Source: a virus. From it: DNA of 64,000 nucleotides. Position 1 is the first letter of the stretch. Every line of letters starts with the position of its first letter. Shown here in pieces: positions 29,856-37,169 of this stretch. Below the pieces are notes generated by a model. That model worked only from the letters and a program-made list of their open reading frames with translations, made no database searches and was not told the origin of the DNA. The position numbers and the translations under genes were made by a program. The stretch spans positions 24,134-88,133 of the IMG/VR virus record IMGVR_UViG_3300011113_000581; one strand, given 5' to 3'.

Positions 29856-30221
29856 TTAATCAAATGGCACAAAATCTGTATCTTCTATAAGTTTTGAAAT
29901 GTGGATACAATCTTCTTTAATAGCTTCTTCATCACCATCCCATTCGCTAGTCTGGTTCTCAATTACTTCGCATCCAATATCTTCCAGTTGATCAGTAAAT
30001 GATTTCCAACTGTTTGAGTTGCCGTAAACATGAGCGTAGCGCCCAGTTTGATCAGCAACAAGTGCTACGTATGTCATAGGTTGAGTTTCTGGTAGTGTGA
30101 ATGGTCTTTGTTCAAAGGCCATTAACTTTGCAGTGATGGCTCGTAGATCATGATCAGATAGTTCTCCGTTAGATCTCCATTTCAACGAGGTGTTGTTGCA
30201 TTGTGTCGTTGTGTTGACCAC
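29856..30221 (-). CDS. Hypothetical 121-aa protein
   Basis: Mixed alpha/beta protein (MTYVALVADQTGRYAHVYGNSNSWKSFTDQLEDIGCEVIEN) ending acidic. Overlaps the upstream gene by 40 nt; a later start could shorten the overlap. Not recognised. Confidence 0.5.
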   Translation of the reverse strand: MVNTTTQCNNTSLKWRSNGELSDHDLRAITAKLMAFEQRPFTLPETQPMTYVALVADQTGRYAHVYGNSNSWKSFTDQLEDIGCEVIENQTSEWDGDEEAIKEDCIHISKLIEDTDFVPFD

Positions 30222-30403
30222 TGGAGTAACGGTTTGGTGAAATCGGTACCAAGCATAGCGCCCGTTAATACAAACACAATGCCAGTAACAATGGTCACAG
30301 ATAAGAAGTTACAAAAGTAACGACTTAGTCTGTGCTGCTGGTACTCAGGGTACATATCAGTGTGAATGAATTGTTTGGGTCCAAGTTTAGTAATCTGTTT
30401 CAT
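30182..30403 (-). CDS. Small membrane protein, 73 aa
   Basis: One clear hydrophobic segment (FLSVTIVTGIVFVLTGAMLG, residues 33-52) between basic ends (HRLSRYF; TQRHNATTPR). Start ATG 30403, 25 nt after the perfect hairpin at 30428-30445. Function unknown. Confidence 0.55.
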   Translation of the reverse strand: MKQITKLGPKQFIHTDMYPEYQQHRLSRYFCNFLSVTIVTGIVFVLTGAMLGTDFTKPLLQWSTQRHNATTPR

Positions 30404-30427
30404 AATAGTTGTGTCAATGTAAAGGGA

Positions 30428-30445
30428 ATCAACCTGACGGTTGAT
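30428..30445 (-). promoter_or_regulatory. Leader hairpin
   Basis: Perfect ATCAACC-GTCA-GGTTGAT stem-loop ending 24 nt upstream of the start at 30403, the same spacing as class A and B leaders although the sequence differs. Confidence 0.5.
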
Positions 30446-30500
30446 GGGGGGACTAGTACTACTGTACTACGTTGCGGTAGGCAGGAGGGGAGGGGAGATC

Positions 30501-30548
30501 TCCTGCAGAAAACCCACTCATCATTGATGAGAAGGGTTAAGTGCAGGA
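30501..30548 (-). other. Class C post-stop hairpin (copy 2)
   Basis: Minus strand: outer TCCTGCA/TGCAGGA, inner AACCC/GGGTT and CTCATC/GATGAG with an AAT loop. It begins 1 nt after the TGA of 30550-30789. No T-run. Same plan as copy 1 at 30832-30873. Confidence 0.55.
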
Positions 30549-30549
30549 A

Positions 30550-30789
30550 TCAATCGTCAAGATGCTCTTGTTCCCATTTAATAAGAGCGTGGTTTAATCT
30601 CACCTTTCGTTCAAGTACCACGCAAAAAGGAACAATATCTTGAAATTCTGTTAGGCCATCTTGCCATTTATAAAAGATCTCTAATGCAGCTTGGCGCTGC
30701 TGTTCAATCTCCTGGTCAATAACATTGTCTCTACGTGCAAGAAGACGAGCTTCTTGGGTGAGGAGACGTTCAACAGCTTTAGGAGTCAT
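30550..30789 (-). CDS. Hypothetical 79-aa helical protein
   Basis: Charged helical protein (RLLTQEARLLARRDNVIDQEIEQQRQAALE), likely coiled coil, ending in HLDD. Followed directly by a class C hairpin. Not recognised. Confidence 0.5.
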   Translation of the reverse strand: MTPKAVERLLTQEARLLARRDNVIDQEIEQQRQAALEIFYKWQDGLTEFQDIVPFCVVLERKVRLNHALIKWEQEHLDD

Positions 30790-30831
30790 GATGAATCCAG
30801 GTGGAGTTGCGTTAAGTTGTGCAGATGTAAA

Positions 30832-30873
30832 GTCTGCAGAAACCCATCTTGTTACAGATGGGAAATTGCAGAC
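30832..30873 (-). other. Class C post-stop hairpin (copy 1)
   Basis: Minus strand: outer GTCTGCA/TGCAGAC and inner CCCATCT/AGATGGG with a GTAACA loop. Begins 6 nt after the stop at 30880. Relative to copy 2 both sides of the outer stem change together, keeping pairing. Confidence 0.6.
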
Positions 30874-30879
30874 ATTGTG

Positions 30880-31116
30880 TTAGTCGGCCATTGCTTGACG
30901 CCGTTCACACTCCATAGTTTGGCAATAGTTGTAGTAATCCACCATCGCAGCATGCATCTCTGACATGCCACTGGGAATACCACTGCCAAGAGTCTGAACA
31001 GCTCGATCCCACCAATGTCCATCAATGCATTGTTGCTCGTAATGAAGCTGAGTTGATTCACCACCATACCAGACGACACGATCGCTGGAATTAACAAGAG
31101 GTTGATAGATAAACAT
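30880..31116 (-). CDS. Hypothetical 78-aa protein
   Basis: Start ATG 31116 (MFIYQPLVNSS), preceded by the A/C-rich ACTCAACTC leader common on this strand. Contains ESTQLHYEQQCIDGHWWDRAV and GMSEMHAAMVDYYNYCQ, the latter similar to the end of 28671-28994. Not recognised. Confidence 0.5.
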   Translation of the reverse strand: MFIYQPLVNSSDRVVWYGGESTQLHYEQQCIDGHWWDRAVQTLGSGIPSGMSEMHAAMVDYYNYCQTMECERRQAMAD

Positions 31117-31132
31117 GAGTTGAGTAAGTAAA

Positions 31133-31288
31133 TTAACGATGAACAGGGGGGACTTTCGGCATAATCGCATTAGCAAGTGCAAAGCGAACAGCCTTGATTG
31201 TTGTTCCCACCTTCTCTTTGCTTTGGTCACGCTCCAGCCTATTAGCTGTAGCTACCAGTAATGACGCAATTGATTTGCGAATAGCCAT
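31133..31288 (-). CDS. Hypothetical 51-aa basic protein
   Basis: MAIRKSIASLLVATANRLERDQSKEK...: an amphipathic helical protein that fits exactly between its neighbours (16 nt gap to the next start). It follows tRNA-like element 1 and its trailing hairpin. Not recognised. Confidence 0.5.
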   Translation of the reverse strand: MAIRKSIASLLVATANRLERDQSKEKVGTTIKAVRFALANAIMPKVPPVHR

Positions 31289-31321
31289 GAGTAACATAAG
31301 CCACTCTTAGTGAGTGGCAAT

Positions 31322-31368
31322 AACTGCCAGGGGAGTTGAACCCCTGGTACGGCCTAGAACCGTCAGTT
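31322..31368 (-). ncRNA. tRNA-like element 1
   Basis: Minus strand AACTG; hairpin ACGG-TTCTAGG-CCGT; A; CCAGGGG-TTCAACT-CCCCTGG; CAGTT. T-arm stem 7 bp plus closing stem 5 bp stack to 12 bp. The TGA of 31363-31533 spans the closing stem and first hairpin. A GCCACTC/GAGTGGC hairpin (31300-31318) follows. Confidence 0.65.
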
Positions 31369-31533
31369 TGTGCGATAGCCATTAGCTGCGCACCAAGCCA
31401 TATGGACTTGATGCTTATCAGCAGGCCATGCATGTGTGCTGCATTGTTGTGCAGTAGCTTTGTCAAGCTGGTGCACGGTTACTTGTGATGCAATACCAAA
31501 GATTGCAAGTGTAATAGCAATTGACTTGATCAT
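31363..31533 (-). CDS. Secreted small Cys protein, 56 aa
   Basis: Start ATG 31533. MIKSIAITLAIFGIASQVTVHQL is a plausible signal peptide or membrane anchor; the rest (QQCSTHAWPADKHQVHMAWCAANGYRTN) has two Cys 18 apart. Similar small secreted peptides exist in cyanobacteria, so it may be host-derived. Its stop codon lies in tRNA-like element 1. Confidence 0.55.
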   Translation of the reverse strand: MIKSIAITLAIFGIASQVTVHQLDKATAQQCSTHAWPADKHQVHMAWCAANGYRTN

Positions 31534-31568
31534 TGAGTTGAAGTAAGCCACACTCAGTGTGTAGCAAT

Positions 31569-31615
31569 AACTGTGGGAGGGTTTGCACCTCCCAACCCGC
31601 TTTAACGGATCAGTT
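31569..31615 (-). ncRNA. tRNA-like element 2
   Basis: Minus strand AACTG; ATCCG-TTAAAG-CGGGT; TGGGAGG-TGCAAAC-CCTCCCA; CAGTT. Again 7 + 5 = 12 bp. The first hairpin contains a T:G wobble that pairs only in minus-strand RNA. A GCTACAC/GTGTGGC hairpin (31547-31565) follows. Confidence 0.65.
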
Positions 31616-31762
31616 GCGAACTAATTCCTCACTAACGAGGAACCGTTCACCTTCCCCTGGTTCTTGGGATTGAACATATTTGTCAGCCGCTTCACGGCTA
31701 GCAAATACACCCAAGAAGTGATCCTGGTACAGATCACAGAGGATAACAACGTAAACCGACAT
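31610..31762 (-). CDS. Hypothetical 50-aa protein
   Basis: MSVYVVILCDLYQDHFLGVFASREAADKYVQSQ...: compact beta-alpha peptide. A clear AGGAG lies 6-7 nt before the ATG. Ends ...VRNstop with AAC TGA inside tRNA-like element 2. The next gene upstream (31847) has a similar ending, VRSN. Confidence 0.6.
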   Translation of the reverse strand: MSVYVVILCDLYQDHFLGVFASREAADKYVQSQEPGEGERFLVSEELVRN

Positions 31763-31805
31763 GGTTTACTCCTGTTATGCGGTACCCATCTCCGCTGGGG
31801 GTAAT

Positions 31806-31852
31806 AACTGGGACAGGGTTTGCACCTGTCCACCCGCTTTAACGGATCAGTT
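31806..31852 (-). ncRNA. tRNA-like element 3
   Basis: Minus strand AACTG; ATCCG-TTAAAG-CGGGT; GGACAGG-TGCAAAC-CCTGTCC; CAGTT. Same first hairpin as element 2 but a different T-arm stem, still perfectly paired. Followed by ACCC.../...GGGT and then the ribosome-binding site of 31610-31762. Confidence 0.65.
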
Positions 31853-32020
31853 GCTACGCACAATGCGCAGCTTTGGGTCTTGCTTACAAGCAAAAGATAT
31901 TTGCTGAGGCGTTGCCGCCTCGCAAATGTAGTTGGGGTCACCCCCAAAAAACTTGTTGGTGACGCATGTCACCTTCATGTCATCCATACGGATGACAAAG
32001 TAAAGATTGTTAAGGTTCAC
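31847..32020 (-). CDS. Hypothetical 57-aa protein
   Basis: GTG start at 32020, chosen for the GGAG 6 nt upstream; ATG 31990 is an alternative. NLNNLYFVIRMDDMKVTCVTNKFFGGDPNYIC...: beta-rich, with three Cys. Its stop is inside tRNA-like element 3. Not recognised. Confidence 0.55.
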   Translation of the reverse strand: MNLNNLYFVIRMDDMKVTCVTNKFFGGDPNYICEAATPQQISFACKQDPKLRIVRSN

Positions 32021-32063
32021 AGGAATCTCCTGTTGTGCGGTACCCATCTCCGCTGGGGGTAAT

Positions 32064-32102
32064 GCCTGGGGCTGGAGTCGAACCAGCCCTACACCTTCAG
32101 GC
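32064..32102 (-). ncRNA. tRNA-like element 4
   Basis: Minus strand GCCTG; AAGGTGTA; GGGCTGG-TTCGACT-CCAGCCC; CAGGC. The closing stem differs from elements 1-3 on both strands (AACTG/CAGTT to GCCTG/CAGGC). No first hairpin. The TGA of 32097-32324 is at its start. Confidence 0.65.
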
Positions 32103-32324
32103 GGGATCAAATGGAGAAACCCATACCAAATCTTGAGGATCCAGTAAATACAAACTGCACATAGCGCAGTAGATCTTGTGTTCATCCCACTGCGCAGCAG
32201 TTGGATCTAGTTTCACCAATTCCATGAACTGATCAACAAACCACTGAGCAGTAACTCCATACACAGGTGCATCACCAATGGTGTCGCACCCAATAACCTT
32301 GTTAGCAATGTTGAGAAGAGTCAT
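32097..32324 (-). CDS. Hypothetical 75-aa protein
   Basis: Helical (LLNIANKVIG ... VTAQWFVDQFMELVKLDPTAAQWDEHKIYCAMCSLYLL). Behind class A copy 7, it is the first gene of the run with tRNA-like ends. Not recognised. Confidence 0.5.
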   Translation of the reverse strand: MTLLNIANKVIGCDTIGDAPVYGVTAQWFVDQFMELVKLDPTAAQWDEHKIYCAMCSLYLLDPQDLVWVSPFDPA

Positions 32325-32355
32325 GATGTTGATAAGTAATTAGAATGAACTTGCT

Positions 32356-32383
32356 ACGGTTTAACGTCCATCAGCTAGACGTG
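32356..32383 (-). promoter_or_regulatory. Class A leader element (copy 7, diverged)
   Basis: Minus strand ACGTC, TAGCTGATG, GACGT, then TAAACCG. Centre differs in sequence and is one base longer, but arms and the TTAAAC tail are kept. Ends 31 nt before the start at 32324. Confidence 0.55.
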
Positions 32384-32472
32384 AATCGCTGAAAACCCTT
32401 GCGGCGCAATGGATCTCAACGATTAAACAACGACAGTCATCTCTGAACCGCGGTGTAGCGGGGAGATTTCCT

Positions 32473-32505
32473 GTATCCACACACTTTTCCACAGGCTGTG
32501 GAGAA
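32473..32505. other. Cluster of DnaA-box-like sequences, candidate origin
   Basis: GTATCCACA (32473-32481), TTTTCCACA (32485-32493, the cyanobacterial DnaA-box consensus) and TGTGGAGAA (32497-32505, reverse of TTCTCCACA) lie within 33 nt; another TGTGGAGAA is at 32986-32994. The 270 nt between 32325 and 32600 hold no convincing gene, and the site is beside the divergence of the two arms. AT-rich DNA follows at 32940-33130. Confidence 0.5.
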
Positions 32506-32599
32506 CGTAGTCAGATGTGTGGGTTTGCTGACATACGCGTGCAGGTTGAGTGCTGCATGAACCCCTGCGTCACAAGGACGACAGGGGAAAAGGCAATAG

Positions 32600-32872
32600 T
32601 CAGTCCATATAGTTAACGGAGCCAAACTTCCAATCTGGGTAAAAGTGTTTCTCCCACAGATCAGGGGTTATAGTTCCCTTAGCAAGGACTTGCTGAACAA
32701 GTAACTTCGCTCGCTCCGGATTCCTTCCGTCGATTGATAAGCCAAGCTTATCGCTCCAACGGATGTAAACCCTGGAGCCGAAGCTCCACACCTTTGCGTA
32801 ATCCTTCAGCCGCCATACGCGGCTAGTGTTGCTGGCGTAAGTTGTTGCTGTTGTCACGGTTGCTGTTGTCAT
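32600..32872 (-). CDS. Hypothetical 90-aa protein
   Basis: Start ATG 32872 (MTTATVTTATTYASNT) after a TTAGTTCA leader; the frame is open to 32944. WSFGSRVYIRWSDKLGLSIDGRNPERAKLLVQQVL looks like a compact DNA-binding fold (AP2/integrase-arm-like), which is speculative. It lies inside the candidate origin region. Confidence 0.45.
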   Translation of the reverse strand: MTTATVTTATTYASNTSRVWRLKDYAKVWSFGSRVYIRWSDKLGLSIDGRNPERAKLLVQQVLAKGTITPDLWEKHFYPDWKFGSVNYMD

Positions 32873-33126
32873 TGAACTAACTTGCAATGGAATTCCTGCG
32901 TTGCACGGATGCGCAGCCCCCGTTACACTTATATACCTACCCACCTATTCTTTTTTTTCTACCCACAATTCACTACGTATAGGTGTGTGGAGAACAGTCA
33001 GATAATTATTTCCCCAAACAGGTCAAAAAGTTGGCACCCTCATTTGAAATAATAGGTATTTATACTCAAAAAATATATAAAATACCCATTTGTATGTTAA
33101 AAGTCCACTTAGTCCAAATTTTGAGA

Positions 33127-33157
33127 CAAAAATGCCGGGGTTGTTTATGCCCCGGCG
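33127..33157 (-). terminator. Intrinsic terminator
   Basis: GCCGGGG/CCCCGGC, a 7-bp GC stem with a 9-nt loop, followed on the minus strand by ATTTTTG. It ends the 70-aa gene at 33181 and insulates the origin side. Confidence 0.8.
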
Positions 33158-33180
33158 TGTTTAATAAGTTTTAATTATGT

Positions 33181-33393
33181 TTACTTTTGTTTTTTACTCA
33201 TGTAAGCCTTGGTTACATTCACTGCTTTTTTAAATGCATCTTCATCTGGAAGCTCATATGCCAATTCTTTCTTTGCTTCTGTTACAAAATCACGTACTTC
33301 AAAGGAATCTCGTCCCTCTTTAGCCATATTTAAAGCCCTATTTTTAATTTTTTCCAGGGCTTCGACTCGTTTTTGGCGCACTCCTGCGTCCAT
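33181..33393 (-). CDS. Hypothetical 70-aa basic helical protein
   Basis: KRVEALEKIKNRALNMAKEGRDSFEVRDFVTEAKKELAYELPDED...KKQK: helical, Lys-rich ends. Divergent from the right arm; closed by the terminator at 33127-33157. Not recognised. Confidence 0.55.
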   Translation of the reverse strand: MDAGVRQKRVEALEKIKNRALNMAKEGRDSFEVRDFVTEAKKELAYELPDEDAFKKAVNVTKAYMSKKQK

Positions 33394-33495
33394 TTCACAT
33401 ATTTACTTCTGTATTTACATAATATACCGTACGTACATTCCAGATTTCTAAACAATAGAATGTAAAAAGATTAAAAGCTGGTTTAAAAGTAATAA

Positions 33496-36400
33496 ATGGC
33501 GCTCTCTCAAGCTGATTTTTACGCTTATAGCCGTGCCACTGGTGCCCCAGTCCCCGAAGATCCCAGGGAACGGGCTGAAATGGCGCCTGAAGTACTTGCA
33601 TTTCGCCGTAATCAGCTTAAAGCTCCTGAACAACAGGGTCCAGACCCCCTTTCTGTAGGTATTGGGGTAGGTTTGGCTCTTGCGGGAGCTGGTGGAGCCT
33701 TATTTGGCGCACGTCGTTTGATGCGTGGGAAAACTGTTGTTCCATCTCAAGCAGAATTTGATAGAGCAAAAGCTGCAACAGAAGAAAGAGTAAAAAGAGC
33801 AGCACCAACTACTACTGGTCCGGTTGGAAATGTACTTCGTGATTTGTCGTCTGTTTCCGCTCCACCTCCTTCTCGAATTGCCACTGCAGATACTCCAGTT
33901 AGTCGCCAGCAAGTTCCTTCTGGACAATTTAGTAATGTACCAACACGTGCAAATCAGCCCGGTTCTTTTAAAGATTTAACAGATATTCAAAGTGAAATTA
34001 CGGCAGAAGCAAAAACAGATGACTTTTTAAATGCTTATTTAAAAGAACAACAGGAAGAACAGCAGGCAATTGATAAAGAAAACCGTTTTCAATCACGTAT
34101 TGTTCAAGGTATCGAAAGCAAAGAAAAAGCTTTAGCTAAAAATATTCTTGCTGATTTGCGTCGAGAAGAACAAGAAGCTAAACAATTTACACCACGTTCT
34201 TATATTGAAGAAACAGGTGCTGTTGAAGCGCGTCCAACAACTACTCCATCAGCCTGGGACGATACAGAAGATTATCCTGAATTTGTTATTCCTGAAGGAT
34301 CTAAACCTCCGTTAAGGTCTTCTGATCCTTCTAAGTTTTCTTTATCAAGTCTTGGTCAAGATCCCTGGTCGGATTTAACAGGTAAACAGCAAAATCAACA
34401 AAGTTCTGTTGTGCGTCAACAACAAGAAGCTGTTGACACAGGCTTAGATCAAACAATTCAAAATCTTAATTCTATTTCTCAACGTGACGTAGCCTCTGTT
34501 AAAGCAGGTGGATTTGTTTCTGCATCTGAAAGCCCTGCCAACCCTACACTAACTAGCTTAACAGTTAATCCAAATGAATCTGTTGTTGCTCAATTAAACA
34601 AACGAAAAGCATTACGCCAACAAGTTTTAAATCAAACACGCACTTCTTTAGATCTTGAAGCAGGAGATGCACCTCTTCCTGAAGGATTTGAGTTTCAAAC
34701 AACTCAAGCTGAAGGACTTCAAGTTGATCCTGGGGCGGTAGGAAAATTAGCTGAACAAAAACTTGAAGAAGCTAAACAACGACGTCAAACTCCTCCTCCT
34801 GCTCCTATTTCTGAAAGTTATCGCCAAGCTTTATTTGATGATAAAGGTTTATTAAAGCCAGAAATTATTGCTTTACATTTAGGAGATGAAAATGTATTTC
34901 CTGGTGCACTTGGGCAGGAGTTACGTGATTCTCTTACTACTGTTTCAACAATAGAAGCTAGAAAAACAGGTAAGTTAGATAAAATTGTTATTGCAAATCC
35001 AGGTGCACATTTAAGAGCTACTCAACATGTTCGTAATAATTTGTTAGCGCAAGATAACGCTAATACCATTAAAGAGTATTTGATTTCTGGTGGTGAACTT
35101 CAAACACCACGTACTAAAGGATTTGGCTATACAGGTACTCGTTCTATGAATACTGAAGTAGTCACAATTACAAATAATCAAGGACAACAAAAAATTCTTG
35201 TGTCAGGTCCAAAAGCAGCGGCTCGTTATGATCGCAGTGACTTAGAACCTATTTATTATGATCCTGCAACTAAATCGTATGTACGTAAATCAGATATTGG
35301 CGCCACTCAGTCGGTAGAAGGAGAGGCTGGTAGTGGTATTGGTGAAGAGATAGGCCAGGCTATTGGATTTGTCCCAAGAGAGCAAGTTGAAAAATTTACC
35401 ACGCTTCCTGGCACATCGGCATCAGGTAAATATTTAGGAGAAGATCAACCTAAAACCACGTGGTCTGATGACTTATTTGAAAATGCAATTAATGAAGAAT
35501 TAGAAATACAAAATAAAAAACAAGGCGTAGACTATGCTATTGGTGGTGTTAAAGAATTTGGAAGTGGTAAAGAATCTACCAGTTTAGAAATACAGCCTCG
35601 TCCGTTGTTCAATACTCATTACGAAGCTCTTGATGCTAATAAAATTAAAATTACTAACAATGGTAATGCATATTTAAAAGTTGACAAGTTAACCTTATTG
35701 GCTAACCCTGGTACAGAAAGGTACATTGATCCTCAATATGGAACTCTATTTGTAAATCCTTATACAGGCCGTCAATTTTCAAGTCCTCAAGAAGCAACAG
35801 ACACGTATAATCGTTTAACTAACAATTTAAATGTAAAACTAATTGAACGCGCTGAAAAACGAATCAGTGGTTTAGAGCGTGGTGAAAATTTAAATCTTGA
35901 ATTAAGTAAGAGTAAAACAGGTCAAAAAAATGTTGTTACTCGATTAAATCCAAATCTTGTTGTTGAACAAGTTGTAACACGAGGTCCATCTGGTGAAACA
36001 AAAACCAGTAACGTAACTCTTTCTCAGGCTTTACGCAATGAACTTTTAAATGAAGGGTTGCTTCAAGAACATCGTATTATTAATGAGGATGGATCTGAAG
36101 GTGCTCGTTTCTTCAAGCAAACACGATATCAAGTTCCCCAAGATCGCACATATACTGATAAAACTACAGGACAACAGAAAGCTTCAGTTCTTAGTTTTAA
36201 AGATGCCAATTTACCACCAGTTGATGTTAATAAAAGTGATGAAATTCTTTCGGCAAAAAACAATTATTTATTCTTGCAAGGCGTAAATAATGCTCTTGAA
36301 AAAATTACGGGGCAACGCGTTAAAGTTATTGACCAAGCAATTACTTTAGGTCAAGATCCAGAAGTAGAGTTCCTTGGTGGCCCTGGAAAAAACCCTATAC

Positions 36401-37167
36401 TTCGTGAAGCCTTAACGGTTGCAAATACCTTGGCTAATACTTCAGAAACTTCTCGCATCCGCATGCAAGAGCCTGGAGTTGATGCTGGGCTTGGAGAACG
36501 TTATGGATTAGGTGCACAAGAATCGCGTAGAGCACAGCCGAGTGTACCAAGCAGGGTACAGTCTGTTGAGTTTCCTGTTGCAAAAGTTGTAACTAGTACA
36601 ATAAAAGATCCAGTTACAGAAGAACTTGAAGAAGTAAGTTCATTTATTTCAACAGGACAAACAAAATCTGTTTCTAACGCTCCCGAAACAATTGGTGCTA
36701 AACGTTTAGTTAGTGCACTTAACGATTACAAACAAAGAACAGGTAAAGCTTTAAATAAAGCAAATGTTTTGCAATTTGCTTCAAGCATTGCTCAACAAGA
36801 ACAAGCTGATGTTGACGAATTGTTAATACAAGCTTCAATTCTTGCTAAAGGTTCTGGTAAACAAGCAACTGTTGGTAGGCAAATGAAGCAAGGGCGTCAA
36901 GCCCTTGGTTTAATGGATGTAATTTCTCCTGAAGAAGAAATTGCTCAAACAGTTTTAGAATATGATTTTGGCGAGACTGTTGGATCAGATTTAGCAGAAG
37001 CTTTAGCTGCCACTGAGTCTCAGTCGCCTAGGGCTACAATGACAGAAGCACAACAAAGACGAGCGCAAGTTGAACCTCCAGGTTTAAGTGCTGAAACTTT
37101 AGGTAATGTAATGGAACAATTAAGAGCACAAGCAAGTCGCCGCTCTGGTAAGCGCAGGAGTCGTTAA
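33496..37167 (+). CDS. Very large virion-associated protein, 1223 aa (unknown)
   Basis: First gene of the right arm. A Gly/Ala hydrophobic segment (GIGVGLALAGAGGALFGARR, residues 54-73) near the N-terminus is followed by long Gln/Glu/Lys-rich, largely disordered and helical stretches. No catalytic motif recognised. Size, position and one membrane-like segment suit an internal or ejection protein; a tape-measure role is less likely because typical tape-measure hydrophobic repeats are absent. A TAGAAT -10-like hexamer is at 33456. Confidence 0.5.
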   Translation: MALSQADFYAYSRATGAPVPEDPRERAEMAPEVLAFRRNQLKAPEQQGPDPLSVGIGVGLALAGAGGALFGARRLMRGKTVVPSQAEFDRAKAATEERVKRAAPTTTGPVGNVLRDLSSVSAPPPSRIATADTPVSRQQVPSGQFSNVPTRANQPGSFKDLTDIQSEITAEAKTDDFLNAYLKEQQEEQQAIDKENRFQSRIVQGIESKEKALAKNILADLRREEQEAKQFTPRSYIEETGAVEARPTTTPSAWDDTEDYPEFVIPEGSKPPLRSSDPSKFSLSSLGQDPWSDLTGKQQNQQSSVVRQQQEAVDTGLDQTIQNLNSISQRDVASVKAGGFVSASESPANPTLTSLTVNPNESVVAQLNKRKALRQQVLNQTRTSLDLEAGDAPLPEGFEFQTTQAEGLQVDPGAVGKLAEQKLEEAKQRRQTPPPAPISESYRQALFDDKGLLKPEIIALHLGDENVFPGALGQELRDSLTTVSTIEARKTGKLDKIVIANPGAHLRATQHVRNNLLAQDNANTIKEYLISGGELQTPRTKGFGYTGTRSMNTEVVTITNNQGQQKILVSGPKAAARYDRSDLEPIYYDPATKSYVRKSDIGATQSVEGEAGSGIGEEIGQAIGFVPREQVEKFTTLPGTSASGKYLGEDQPKTTWSDDLFENAINEELEIQNKKQGVDYAIGGVKEFGSGKESTSLEIQPRPLFNTHYEALDANKIKITNNGNAYLKVDKLTLLANPGTERYIDPQYGTLFVNPYTGRQFSSPQEATDTYNRLTNNLNVKLIERAEKRISGLERGENLNLELSKSKTGQKNVVTRLNPNLVVEQVVTRGPSGETKTSNVTLSQALRNELLNEGLLQEHRIINEDGSEGARFFKQTRYQVPQDRTYTDKTTGQQKASVLSFKDANLPPVDVNKSDEILSAKNNYLFLQGVNNALEKITGQRVKVIDQAITLGQDPEVEFLGGPGKNPILREALTVANTLANTSETSRIRMQEPGVDAGLGERYGLGAQESRRAQPSVPSRVQSVEFPVAKVVTSTIKDPVTEELEEVSSFISTGQTKSVSNAPETIGAKRLVSALNDYKQRTGKALNKANVLQFASSIAQQEQADVDELLIQASILAKGSGKQATVGRQMKQGRQALGLMDVISPEEEIAQTVLEYDFGETVGSDLAEALAATESQSPRATMTEAQQRRAQVEPPGLSAETLGNVMEQLRAQASRRSGKRRSR

Positions 37168-37169
37168 TT

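Noticed and set aside
31322-32102. Integron attC sites (AAC...GTT ends, hairpin at the 3' end of each small gene)
   Set aside because: The R-box consensus (RYYYAAC / GTTRRRY) is not met, no integron integrase is present, and the AAC/GTT pairing is replaced by GCC/GGC in element 4.
32437-32625. 62-codon minus-strand gene in the origin region
   Set aside because: Composition is not protein-like, it covers the DnaA-box cluster and overlaps the better-supported gene at 32600-32872.
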